Below, piece after piece: positions 36,330 to 46,978 of a stretch of DNA of 64,000 bases. The notes under the pieces were generated by a model. The model searched no databases. It was not told where the DNA came from and saw only the letters and a program-made list of their open reading frames with translations. The position numbers and the translations under genes were made by a program. Origin of the DNA: Strigamia acuminata (lineage: Eukaryota > Arthropoda > Chilopoda > Geophilomorpha > Linotaeniidae); contig OX442317.1 of NCBI GenBank assembly GCA_949358305.1, positions 11,474,186 to 11,538,185 on the forward strand, given 5' to 3'. Within the stretch, counting starts at the first letter, position 1. Each line of letters begins with the position of its first letter.

Positions 36330-36851
36330 ATGTCTTTTTTTGAATATGACGGTTCACCTACTATTGTGTTTAATGGACCCCAAATTTTTTTGTTATTTCA
36401 ACAACAACGAGAAGACGGACGACATCTTTGCCTCCGCCAAAACGGTTTATATAAATCGAGGCTTTTACATATCTCGTGCTCCGAATGGGTAACTCTGACA
36501 TGTAAGGAAACGCTAGATCGTGTGGAAGAAGTTTTCAGAAACTTGAATCCTGATTGCTTAACATCAGCATCGGCGCTGAGCGGTTTTGACCCGATCTGTA
36601 TTAAAATAGGCGAGGATCTGAATTTGGAAATTGAACTGTTTGTGCCTGCTTTTGAGGGTGCTATAGATCGACTAATGTCTTTGTATTTGAGCCGTGAGAT
36701 GAAAGACAAGACAAAGACAAGCCCTGACTTTGTTGTTTTTACGTATTTTGAATTTATGGGTTTGAAAATGTTTAACGAATTTGTGGAACGCAAGTGGAAA
36801 GTGACAAAATTGTATTGTCATGAAAAAATACAATTGTTATCTCTCTCCTAA
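36330..36851 (+). CDS. Hypothetical 173-aa protein
   Basis: Starts at ATG 36330; an in-frame upstream ATG at 36225 would add 35 residues but lies in the copy-C flank. The N-terminal 75 residues have a beta-rich pattern (IVFNGPQIFLLFQQ, HLCLRQNGLYKS, LHISCSEWVTL). It faintly resembles the PC4-type single-strand nucleic-acid-binding fold, but I would not assign that without a search. The remainder is mixed helical with an acidic centre. No intron is needed. It lies directly downstream of the orphan tandem copies. Confidence 0.5.
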   Translation: MSFFEYDGSPTIVFNGPQIFLLFQQQREDGRHLCLRQNGLYKSRLLHISCSEWVTLTCKETLDRVEEVFRNLNPDCLTSASALSGFDPICIKIGEDLNLEIELFVPAFEGAIDRLMSLYLSREMKDKTKTSPDFVVFTYFEFMGLKMFNEFVERKWKVTKLYCHEKIQLLSLS

Positions 36852-36859
36852 TTAACAAT

Positions 36860-38700
36860 TTGAAAGCTAGAAACTTGTTTGTTCATTTCCACATTTCAGC
36901 TTAATTATTTGTCTTCCATCTCCTGATCCAAAATGACCCGATGATCCAACAACTTGTGTCTATTTTTATTATTAAAAATGATTATTAAAAATAAAATAAA
37001 AATATAATTAATAAACACTTAAAATTCTTTTAAATCAATTACACATAGTATAAAGCTGGAAACTTCGCAGTGCACCAAAAATTCAGTCAAAATACATTCT
37101 AATTCAAATTCTAAATTCAATTTCAAATATTCAAATTGAATTTTAACACGTTCAATTGTTGAAAATCAATTAAAAAAATGGTAACATTTAGTATTTATTC
37201 AGATAATTTAGTTCAGTACTTAGATTAAATCATTTACCGGTAATAACCTAAAGCACCAGGGAAATTTTAGTCCTATATTTGAAATATGAGGGAGGAAATG
37301 GCATTATTTTTTTGTTTGCTTTAAAAGTAAAGCAAAACACAATTTTTTTTAAATTTGTTTTAATTAGCTGAGATTAGAAATGTTGTATGGCATCAGGTGA
37401 TTGTGTGTAAAACTATACACGGTACAGAAAAAAAACAAATGAGAGAAAACTGACCGCATGTTGCTAAAAACCAAGACGCATGTTCTACAACCTCTCTCAA
37501 GCTCTGGAAATAAACGTATGGAAATGAATTTTATCATACAATTTTGCCGGGATAACACGTGACTCGGTTTGACCAATGAACATAATTTTAACATTTCCTT
37601 AAAAGCGAAAGTAGAATTACTAATTTCTTATATTCCATGACCTCCTTTCAAAAACAGCGAATTTGTAATTGGTTAAAAACGTGTCATGTGGTGTGGCTGG
37701 AAAATTGTCTGGTCAAAGTCTGTTGCATAGCTTTCCTTCAACTCGAGCTGTGAGGTTAACGAACCAGGTGTCTGAGCTTTTGACCAAACTGTTCTCTCAC
37801 TCGGCAGAAAAGCATTTTGTGCTTGGAACAAGCATATTGCTAATTTAAATTTTAGAAAATAAAATAAAGTGTTGTAAGTTATTTAATTCTGTTAAGATCA
37901 ATCTGAACAACATTTAAAGTTGTTTACACACAAATAGTTTTGAGAAGAATTCATTCATGTGGATTGATTTTGAATATTTATTCATCAAATTTATTTGACA
38001 AATTGTTTGTTTTTAATGTTTGTTTATTGTTTTGAACTGTTAATAGGGAAATTTTAGTCCTATATTTGAAATATGAGGGAGAAAATGGCATTATTTTTTT
38101 GTTTGCTTTAAAAGTAAAGCAAAACACAATTTTTTTTAAAAGCGAACGTAGAATTAATAATTTCTTATATTCTATGACCTCTTTTCAAAAACAGCGAATT
38201 TGTAATTGGTTAAAAACGTGTCATGTACAAATTAAATGAATGTATTGCTCACCTTGGAACTAGGCTAATATTATTTTTTAAAAATAACAGTTCTGAGATA
38301 ATCAAATAACTAAAGCCCGAACTAAATCAATGTGAACACTTGATGTCAGCCAGGATAACAAATAATTATAGATTTAAAAATTAATAAAAAATAAATATTT
38401 TTACAAATATTAACCAGTGAAAATTGAGAACACGTGTGAAATGTCATTTTTATTCACAAAAAATGGCATTTTTATTCGCAAAAATAGCATTTTTCTATGG
38501 ACTGTGCAACTACTAATACAATTACGCCATCTGGCTTGGTAAACATACAACATCTCACACATAAATAGTCTGAACAAGTAATTGAGTATAATGAAAGTAC
38601 TGAATACCCAATACTCACTCTGTCTCAAATTAAAATTAAAAATAATCTTTAAGCAATTTAACTCCAAACAATTTCATTTTTAAATTATATTTTATTTTAA
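36860..38700. repeat. Intergenic, with a local duplication at 37258-37355/37600-37680 and 38045-38225
   Basis: The block TTTTAGTCCTATATTTGAAA through AAGTAAAGCAAAACACAA occurs at 37262 and again at 38048. In the second copy it runs directly into AAAAGCGAACGTAGAATTA, which in the first copy is 245 bp further on (37600). Either a 245-bp piece was inserted in copy 1 or deleted in copy 2. The 76-codon frame inside that piece (minus strand, 37594-37364) shows no family. Nothing else is seen. Confidence 0.7.
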
Positions 38701-38779
38701 AATGTTTCCTGCATTTATATTTGCAATTATTTCTTATTTTTATTTGTGAATGAAAATGTGTAATTCTATTAAAGTTTAA

Positions 38780-39115
38780 ATGTATTGAAATTTAAAATTT
38801 GAAAATTAGAAACAAATGAAAATTGAAAATTAGAAAAAAATAAAAATTGAAAATTAGAAGAAAAAAATGAAAATAGAAAATTTGAAAATTGAAAATTAGA
38901 AGAAAAAATGAAAATAGAAAATTAGAAGAAAAAAATGAAAATAGAAAATTTGAAAATTGAAAATTAGAAAAAATGCAACTGAATAAATCGGAAAGTGCTA
39001 AAGAAATTCGTGAAAAAAAACCAATTTGGCAACGGAGGAAGAAAAATGAACAGTGTACGGAGGAAGAGAAGTGGAAGGAGGAGAAGAAATGGACAGACAT
39101 TTAACCAGACCCGTC
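38780..39115 (+). repeat. Direct repeat of 27100-27335
   Basis: Tandem AATTGAAAATTAGAAGAAAA units followed by AATAAATCGGAAAG, AATTCGTGAAAAAAA and GAGGAAGAAAAATGAACAGT. The first copy precedes orphan copy A; this copy precedes motif array 2. Confidence 0.75.
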
Positions 39116-39119
39116 ACCC

Positions 39120-39600
39120 AACTACTCATTTTCGATTCAGAGATCTATTTTACTCATTTTGGTTAATTTAGACCAATTTAGACATTTATCTTACTCATTT
39201 TTGTTAATTTAGACATTTATTTTAGTCATTTTGGTTAATTTAGACCAGTTCAGATATTTATCTTACTCGTTTTGTTAATTTAGACATTTATTTCAGTCGT
39301 TTTGATCATTTGAGACGTTGAATTCAGTTGTTTCGATTGAGGCATAAAATTCAGTCGTTTTGGTCATTTCAGACTTTGATTTTAGTAGTTTTTGTCAATT
39401 TAGACAATTGAGTTCAGTCGTTTTGGTTATTTTGAACATTGAATTCAGTGGTTCTGGTCTTTTGAGACAATGAATTCAGTGGTTCTGGTCTTTTGAGACA
39501 ATGAATTCAGTCGTTTCGATCATCTGAAGCCTAAAACTCAGTCGTTTGGTCAATTTAGACTCTGAATTCAGTAATTTTAGTCAATTTAGACCCGCGTTGT
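39120..39600 (+). repeat. Interspersed ~30-36-bp motif array 2
   Basis: Same family as 33510-33830 and same orientation, with longer variants such as GTGGTTCTGGTCTTTTGAGA, which occurs twice in tandem. Confidence 0.8.
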
Positions 39601-39699
39601 AAGGGGTGCGGCGTTGATGGCCGCCTCACGTTCTATATATGTATGTTTAACATATTTTGATCAAAAATTCCGGTATTTGGGTCCTAATTCATGCCACTG

Positions 39700-41259
39700 T
39701 TAGTCCCGATTGACACCACGGTGGAAATTCGGTCGTATAAAAAAGAAATTGACGAGCTGTCGGGTCTCTGTATCGTTCGAATGGAGGCAACGTTTGGAGA
39801 TTATTAATACTCAAAGACAGTCGAGAGTGCCTGACGCATCTTAGATGCTGTAGCAGGCCGACCCAAGGCCGTGGGAATGGTCTGCTGCAACATCAGGAAG
39901 AATGGCGTCACCACTGCTCGAAGCAGTCCGGGCGCGTTGTCCACTAGAGTGGACTTGAGAAGGAGGACTCGCTCTTGTAGAGTGACTCGATCAAGTGCTG
40001 TGTCCGTGACGAAACATTTCAGGTTTCCGTGCAGATTGTGTGTCTGCACGGATCCTGTAACAAGCCAGCTCATGTTGAGAACTAGGCTTGAAAGAAAATC
40101 CAATCCATTTAAAACAAGAAGAAACACAGACGTGTTTATTGTTTGAATTATGAACGAGAACTGAGCAGAAAAACTGCTTTACAAGAATGGGCACGTGGGA
40201 GAACGTGCCTAAAACAATAGGCAACTTACAATAAATGATTGTTAAAAATTAAGCCTGGAAATAAAAAAATACAAATAAATCAAAGGGCAACACAGGCTTA
40301 TCTGCATAACAAAATCATCAAATATTCAGCAAACTTAATGCTAACAAATGTTTAATCGCTAAAAGTAGCCGAAAAAGATCAAATAGAATTACACCAAACA
40401 GTTGTCTCAATAAAAGTCACAAAAAACAGTGTAAAAACATAAGAAAAAGGCCTCAACTGATGAAGCAGACGACGGTCACGTGTCGGGAGATCGCCAAAAC
40501 CCGACACGGAAATGCCAAAAGGGACTCAACTCCGAAAAGCACCTTCCCGGCCGTTTGAAAGGCTGGAAAGTACTTCCCAGAGCCAGAAACGACGCTGAGA
40601 CCGTTTTTGTAAACAAAAACGGTCAAAATCGGTCCAGGAATGCTCAAACCGGCGCCTCGAACACGGTCTATACGAACAGCTCATTGGGTCGCTCTAAGTG
40701 GCGATCCAAGCGAGCCGAAGCCTAGGAGAGATGACGTCGGTGGAAAATTACGTTTTCTGAAGTGAAAACAAAACAGATTTCGCTGGGGAAATAAACGAAG
40801 GCTAATGTGGGTTCAATGAACTCGAATAGCCGATAAAATAAACCAAAACAAGGCGGAGAACAAAGCACCAAAAGCTGACGCCCGTTAGAATTCAAAATGG
40901 CGTCCTGCCAGACTCGCCAATTTGCCTAAGCCACTTCTAACGTCGATTTGAGGCCTGTGGAGCCTGAAATCGTCCGAGACAAGTGGCGCAATCGATAGAG
41001 AAGGGTCGAATTAGTTAATGTCGAACATAAACAGGGCCAACTAAACGACTTTCATCGAACAGCAAGGTTCGGAGTGCCAAGAGGCGATAAACAACTTGCC
41101 CCAGACAAGAGCGATCGATCATCCGCCAAGGCCAAATTTTAGCTTCACGGCACAGCAGCCTCGCCGAGATTTCGTGGCGAGCCACTGTCCATCAAGTGAT
41201 GTTCATCAAGTGCTAGTATCTGCCGTTGGAATGTGAAGCGTTACCATGATCGGGACTAA
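39700..41259. mobile_element. Possible non-autonomous transposon with 11-bp inverted ends
   Basis: TTAGTCCCGAT at 39700-39710 and ATCGGGACTAA at 41249-41259 are perfect inverted copies. The interior is clearly more GC-rich than the surrounding AT-rich DNA. One open block on the minus strand (about 40092-39804, following a CTTTCAAG acceptor-like site) could be an exon or a relic gene with no recognisable family. No transposase is seen. The 11-bp match alone could be chance. Confidence 0.35.
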
Positions 41260-41370
41260 TTCTTCACGGAAATAACAAATGTACTCGTGGTAAATTGATG
41301 AAAACTTTAACATTAGTTTTCTTTAAACTGGTTTTGATTTATTATTCATAAATAATTATATTTTCCATTT

Positions 41371-41495
41371 CAAAACATTTTAAATGCAGCAAAAATTAAA
41401 ATTATCAAATTAAAAACATTTTAAATGCAGCAAAAATTAAAATTATCAAATTAAAAACATTTTAAATGCAGCAAAAATTAAAATTATCATATCAA
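41371..41495 (+). repeat. Three 41-bp tandem repeats
   Basis: Three copies of AACATTTTAAATGCAGCAAA followed by AATTAAAATTATCAAATTAAA. Confidence 0.9.
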
Positions 41496-42403
41496 AAACA
41501 TAAGTTTAAATTTAAAAAAAATATTATTTTTAAATTAAAATTAAACAATTAAAATTAAAAATTAAAATTAAATTTTGAGATTGTGAAAATGATTCAAGGT
41601 TGAGCCTCCATACCATATCTCTGTGATAGTGACGTCACATCGCTATTCTCTCACCAGGCGCCACAACCGAGTTGAATCAAGGATATATCCTTGGTTGAAT
41701 GATGGACTGTAATTGACATTGTGTATTTGTAAAGTGACGTATCAGCATTCGGCATCAAAGACTTGTTTTTTTATTCATTCTGTGTTTGTGTTCGTAAAGT
41801 ATGGTGGTCCTGATGCGCCACCTAAAAATTGAAAATTGAATTCTGAGATTCGTTGCCCTCACCCGACACCAAGAAAATGAAATTTGAATTTGAAGTTCAA
41901 ATTTCCAATTTTCAAAATTCAAATTGAAAAATTAAAAATAAAATTCAAATTGAAAAACCTTTTTGCTAATATTTTGAAGAAATCTAACAGTTTTACGATT
42001 TAATCTAGTTAAACAGGGGGAAATTACAATTTATGGCAGCGCTGTACGGTACGGTTATAATACGAAGGTCTTTTGCATTTTCAATGTTGTCGTACATATA
42101 GAAAATTCGTAATATTTAAAGTTAAGGTTTTACAATCTCAATGGGTTTCTTCACTTGGCGCTTAATTAAAAATTATTTATTTATTATTTCTTAATTTTTT
42201 TATTTCTCATTGAAGGATTTGTAAAAACACCAACAAAATATATAAACACGTAACAAAAACAAACTGAATTATTACTATCCATGACTTTTTCCTACACTTG
42301 TCTGTTACAAATTCAAACAAGTGATGTATACAATTTAAACACGCATGATGTCTGATGTCTAAAACTCAAGATGTAAAACTCTAACTAGTGTCTACTAATA
42401 GAG

Positions 42404-44476
42404 ATGGCACACGACTCGCATTTGGAGCAAAACCAAACAATGGACATCCTGAAACAACAAGTTTACTTAGCGGCACGTGATGGAATACCCGCAACTTTAT
42501 TCCACCTCCTGATAGGTAAACCCGATGACGAAATCACTCTTGTTCTGGACCACATGACCGAGGAAGACGGACATATATTCTCACCACTTGCCGTTGCCGC
42601 TAATAATGGCCACTTAGAAGTCGTAGAATGTTTATTAACGTGCTTTAAACCATCTGTCGATCAGGAATGCACGTTTACACGGACTCGAAGTCTTATTATC
42701 GAATGTGCCACTCCTTTGTGGTGTGCTGCAAATGCCGGACATTTGCAGGTTTTGAGATGTCTTGTTGCTAATGGCGCCGACATCGACCACCCAATCCAAA
42801 CTGGAACAACGCCATTACTTGCTGCTTGTTCCAATAACATGTTGGACATTGTGCGATATCTGGTCGAATGTGGCGCGGACATCAACAAGGGCAACCGTTA
42901 TAAAACTACTTGCTTGATAAAAGCCACCTACTACAACTATACGCAGATCGTTCACTACCTGTTGGAAAACGGGGCAAATCCAAACATTGTAGCGGTTAAC
43001 GGTATGACAGCTCTGCATTATGCAGCGAAGCTGAACGACGTGAAAATTATGCAACACATGTTGATAAAAGGAGCAGAAATGCAGAATACTCGGTATGTGT
43101 TGTCGCCGTTATTGCTGGCTGCCCAAAGAGATCGAATGGATGTGTTGAAATTTCTTCTATCGCGGGAAAATGTATCGCAAGCTGAGAAAATCGACGCATT
43201 GGAGCTACTAGGCATTTCTTTCGCCGAAGACCAAGAACATGACTTGGACGATAGGTGCTTCTATTCGCATTTTTTTTGGGAGTTCTGGTCTTGCCATCAA
43301 AATCTAAATCAGGGGATATCGTTCAAACGTGTATATCTTAAGGTTGAAGCGCATGAGAACCCTCATGATAGATGCATGGAACACCACATGCTGGAAGGAC
43401 TGGAATCGATAAAAACGAGCGACAACAGTCCATACTGGGAATATCAGGTGATCAAGAAGATGATCCCCGTTCCTCACAATCCCGACGTGCATTCTTCAGT
43501 GATTTTTCGCGAAGCGGCTTTTGTTAATGGCGGAGATTATGACCGCTGTATAGCGCTATGGATGCATGCTTTGAGATTGAGGCAGCAGACCGATCGATCT
43601 GCCACCATGAACTTGCGGCGACTTGTGCGGGTGTTTTGTCATGCGATACCTAAAGGCGTCGTTATCTCATTCGAGGTCTTGAGTGAGGTACTTAGAAGAT
43701 GCATTTTAGAGCTACAGTACAACCAGGTGAAGCTCTTGACTGTTAAAAACAGAAAAAAGGAGATGCTTGAATATGAAACCGACCTAGACATTTTGACGAC
43801 TATATATTTACTTATCTTAGTAACAAAATTAATGACAAATATGTCAAAGCAAGAAAAGATGTGTATTCATAGCTTGACATCCAATTTGAATTCTTTGGGT
43901 TTGTCAACTCACAAGCACAAGCGTTCATTGTTACATTTAGTCGTGCACGCGGATACTATCGTGGACGAGTTTCACATAAGTGACGTTTGTCAGGTCCCCT
44001 GCGCTGCCACTGCTAACCTATTAATCAAATGTGGAGCCAATGTAAACGCTATCGACACATCCAGAAATACTCCCCTACATTATATTGCTGCTTTTCGGAA
44101 ATTCAAAAAAATCGAGATCATAAGAAATTTTACATCAACTGAGCTGTTGTTAAAAGGTTTGATAGCCCCACCATATGAAACTATTCGTGACATCAAAATT
44201 GAAATAAAAGCTTTATTAATGGAGTTGATACGAAATGGGGCACACACTGACGCTGTTAACAACTGTGGGCTGACGCCATTCGAAGTTGCAACTGATTGTG
44301 ACATCAAGATTTTATTAAATGCTACTTCTAATTTATGTCTAAAATGTATTACAGCCAAAACAATAAATACGTTTAAAGTTCCTTATGATAATTTACCGCA
44401 AATGCTAAAAAGTTTCATTGAAATCCATAAGTTTCCAAATTGTAGCTTTGAAAGTAGACGTGTATTACATGAATAA
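42404..44476 (+). CDS. Intronless FEM-1-like ankyrin-repeat protein
   Basis: One uninterrupted 690-codon frame from ATG 42404. FEM-1 proteins are substrate receptors of CUL2-RING ubiquitin ligases that read C-terminal degrons, and they take part in sex determination in nematodes. Residues about 15-255 hold about seven ankyrin repeats (FSPLAVAANNGHLEVVECLL, TPLWCAANAGHLQVLRCLV, NRYKTTCLIKATYYNYTQIV, GMTALHYAA). The middle has the FEM-1-typical KIDALELLGISFAED and GGDYDRCIALWMHALRLRQQ segments. C-terminal ankyrin repeats follow (CGANVNAIDTSRNTPLHYIA). The length is near that of animal FEM-1B/C, so it is complete. The lack of introns suggests a retrocopy or carriage by a virus or element; whether it has a promoter is not clear. 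Divergence in the centre is large. Confidence 0.85.
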   Translation: MAHDSHLEQNQTMDILKQQVYLAARDGIPATLFHLLIGKPDDEITLVLDHMTEEDGHIFSPLAVAANNGHLEVVECLLTCFKPSVDQECTFTRTRSLIIECATPLWCAANAGHLQVLRCLVANGADIDHPIQTGTTPLLAACSNNMLDIVRYLVECGADINKGNRYKTTCLIKATYYNYTQIVHYLLENGANPNIVAVNGMTALHYAAKLNDVKIMQHMLIKGAEMQNTRYVLSPLLLAAQRDRMDVLKFLLSRENVSQAEKIDALELLGISFAEDQEHDLDDRCFYSHFFWEFWSCHQNLNQGISFKRVYLKVEAHENPHDRCMEHHMLEGLESIKTSDNSPYWEYQVIKKMIPVPHNPDVHSSVIFREAAFVNGGDYDRCIALWMHALRLRQQTDRSATMNLRRLVRVFCHAIPKGVVISFEVLSEVLRRCILELQYNQVKLLTVKNRKKEMLEYETDLDILTTIYLLILVTKLMTNMSKQEKMCIHSLTSNLNSLGLSTHKHKRSLLHLVVHADTIVDEFHISDVCQVPCAATANLLIKCGANVNAIDTSRNTPLHYIAAFRKFKKIEIIRNFTSTELLLKGLIAPPYETIRDIKIEIKALLMELIRNGAHTDAVNNCGLTPFEVATDCDIKILLNATSNLCLKCITAKTINTFKVPYDNLPQMLKSFIEIHKFPNCSFESRRVLHE

Positions 44477-44479
44477 TCT

Positions 44480-45079
44480 GAAATGTATTATAAGATTTTT
44501 TTCTTATCTTTTTTGTGGTAATAAACCTTTCAATTTAGATGGAAACAATAAATATCTCAATTTTGTTTTATTTGAAACAGAAATAAACAATTGTTTTTAT
44601 CGCTTTTGAGGAATTGACAACTTATGTTGTCGACCCAACGTGAAAAAAAAAACAACATTGAAATGTTGCTCTCCGTATACTCTCATTCTCACACTCTCAA
44701 TCTCTCATTAAGACTTAATTATTTACTTACTTTATAGTAAACCTAGATGTATCATTGCACGAACAATTTTAATAATTAATTTTTGTCTAAGATTCAGATT
44801 GGCTGCTAAATAGAGCGCTAAGAGGCAATAAAATCCGCAGCCATTCTCCTTTGAAAATGAGTATATCTCTTCCGTATTATATTCTATGACTACGCTTTCA
44901 TCAACATAGTCAACCCAATGGGTTTACGCTATTTATTTATTTGTTTACATTTTTATACAGTAATTTATACCATATATTGCATAGAGATATAAGTATTTGT
45001 AAATGCAAAATAATTAAGTCATAAAAAAAAGTATTATTTGTTGAAATAAAAAAATAAACAAAAAATATGTATATTTGTA
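44480..45079. other. Intergenic, nothing recognised
   Basis: AT-rich sequence between two convergent genes (FEM-1-like on plus, PPP1R15-like on minus). No gene is seen. Confidence 0.5.
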
Positions 45080-46318
45080 TCAATGGTATAGTTTATCGTA
45101 AATCTTTTCTCTATGTTTTTGCTGCAGAATTGGATTGAGTATACAGGAAAAACATTTGATCTTCTTTGTAAATCTCTCTCGATCACGCGCAAATTCCTCC
45201 CAGGGCCCTTTCCTTGAATCTTCGTTGTCTTTGCAAGGTAACAAATGCTGATGGACTAAATCTGATGCAAAATGAACCTATAAATTACACAAAAAAATTA
45301 TTTTTTTCCTAGCACGTTTCTGCCATTTTATCACTATGTGAAATTTATATTATAGGTCACTACCGATTTCCTGATGAAGCACAATACATGGATTAAAGTC
45401 AAAACAAATATTTTCTCTTTTGAAAAATTAAAACATTAAAACATTAAAACATCTCTATTGTTTTAACTACCGGTAACTTAGAATCAATGTGGGCGTGATT
45501 AGCACGAAAATGATAACTTCCCTGTCATGTTGCTGAAGCTTCAATGCTAACTTAGTTAAATATTAATTTAGTTAACGTACCTTTTTCTTTTTTTTACTGC
45601 CCAACACCATTGACACATCGTCAGTTAATCCCCGTTTCCAACGTGCGTTTGCGTCAAAAATCCGAATTCGACAATTCAACTCATCCTCGGACTCTTCAAA
45701 TGATGTTGTGTCATCTATCTTATCTTGACGCACAAAATTACCCAAAACTAACTCCGTAGCTTGTAATCCGCATTGCTAATTTAAAAAAAAAATATTAAAT
45801 CTACAATAAAAAAGCCAATGAAAAAATACCTGTAATGACACCCATACGTCATCATTATCGTCCCATTCGTCAAGACAATCCCATTCGTCTTCCACACAAT
45901 CCCAATTGTCCTCCAAGCTACAAGTAATCGCCAACAATTCTGATGTGCCGATAATGTCAGGAACCGAATTGGAACGATTACTTGTACACCCGCTGACGAA
46001 GGGCACATTTTTATCTTCGTTTTCGTTCAGAAAACTACATTGAAAAACATCAAGCGGTAATTTGGACACTTTTTGCACATTTTTCTCTTTTACGACACTG
46101 TTTTCCTGGGCTTTTGCGCAATCTAAATCGGTTTTTATTAAATTACACTTGCTTGCTCTCCTGGATCGGCGATTGTTACATCTGGTTCTCTTTTTCTCTC
46201 TCGAAATTGCTGCCTGACTTTTTGCGCGGCGATTAGTTCCTCTTCTCCACACTTTATCACGCACATTTGAAATTTCGTTATTTTCTAAATTAGACTCAGC
46301 AGTTTCCTTATCCTTCAT
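45080..46318 (-). CDS. PPP1R15/GADD34-like eIF2alpha phosphatase regulator
   Basis: Three exons: 46318-45830, about 45748-45581, and 45277-45080, together about 284 aa. The C-terminal exon has KVHF (split by the intron as K|VHF), fitting the RVxF motif that docks protein phosphatase 1. About 20 residues on comes RKGPWEEFARDRERF, the hallmark of PPP1R15 proteins, which bring PP1 to phosphorylated eIF2alpha and so reverse stress- or virus-induced translation arrest. Exon 1 has a basic region (RRSRRASKC) and an acidic DEWDCLDEWDDNDD stretch, as is common in this family. The exon 2 acceptor is uncertain: a better-looking AG at 45777 would put a stop in frame, so TTAG at 45749 is used here. Whether this is the host's own gene or a captured copy cannot be told from sequence; the introns favour host origin. 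Large DNA viruses of vertebrates carry short homologues of this module. Confidence 0.75.
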
Positions 46319-46773
46319 GTCTAACTTCAATATTTGTTGATAAATTAATTTGGAGCAATGTTTTAAGTAGCTTTGTTTTTACTGCTTTCCGTAATGTTTT
46401 TGGATAGAAAATTTTTTTAAAAAAATTACATGTTGTTTGATTTCCCGCTTATTTATTTCTTTATTTAAGGTTTTCACGATCCCAATTGGTTCCTTCTCTT
46501 TGTTGTTAAATTGCTAATTTGCAATAAAACTTATTCAATATTTCAAATTTCTAGTTTTTTTATACTCTTGCAATATAAAAATAAATAAAGTAAAGAAAAT
46601 TCATTCATTTTATTTATTTTTTAGGAAAATAATCTAGAAGCGTAATAAAAAGAAATAAATGTAAATTCACAATTGTGAGTCATAAAAGCTATTAACACGA
46701 AGTTACACATTGTTCAGACCTCGTTTTGTTTATTTTTCTCAGAATGTCAGTCAATGAATATTTAAATCATACT

Positions 46774-46962
46774 TTAATATTTAAAATTTCTGTGAACTTT
46801 CGAAGTTAGATGGCACATTCCCTCGTCAAGTATATGTTCGTCATAGTTGTCTACACATTTTATCAAAAGTTTATCTCGAAGTAAATTTTGACCATCTAGC
46901 AGAAAATACGTGATTACTATAAAAATAGACCCAAGAAACATTTTTAGCACATAATAAATCAT
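46774..46962 (-). CDS. Small secreted or membrane-anchored protein, 62 aa
   Basis: ATG 46962; a second in-frame ATG is at codon 8. The N-terminus (MFLGSIFIVITYFLL) is a good signal peptide or anchor. The rest is charged with two Cys. No family is recognised. It ends 5' of the inverted-repeat element at 46979. Confidence 0.3.
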   Translation of the reverse strand: MIYYVLKMFLGSIFIVITYFLLDGQNLLRDKLLIKCVDNYDEHILDEGMCHLTSKVHRNFKY

Positions 46963-46978
46963 GTGTTATTTCATACTA

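Noticed and set aside
38792-39100. 102-aa Phe/Ser-rich ORF on the minus strand
   Set aside because: It is a translation of GAAAATTAGAAAA tandem repeats.
40453-40725. 81-aa basic ORF
   Set aside because: Lies in the GC-rich interior of a possible element, with no family or conserved feature.
45749-45777. Using the better-looking acceptor at 45777 for exon 2 of the PPP1R15-like gene
   Set aside because: It gives an in-frame stop before the conserved C-terminal region; an acceptor at 45749 keeps the frame.
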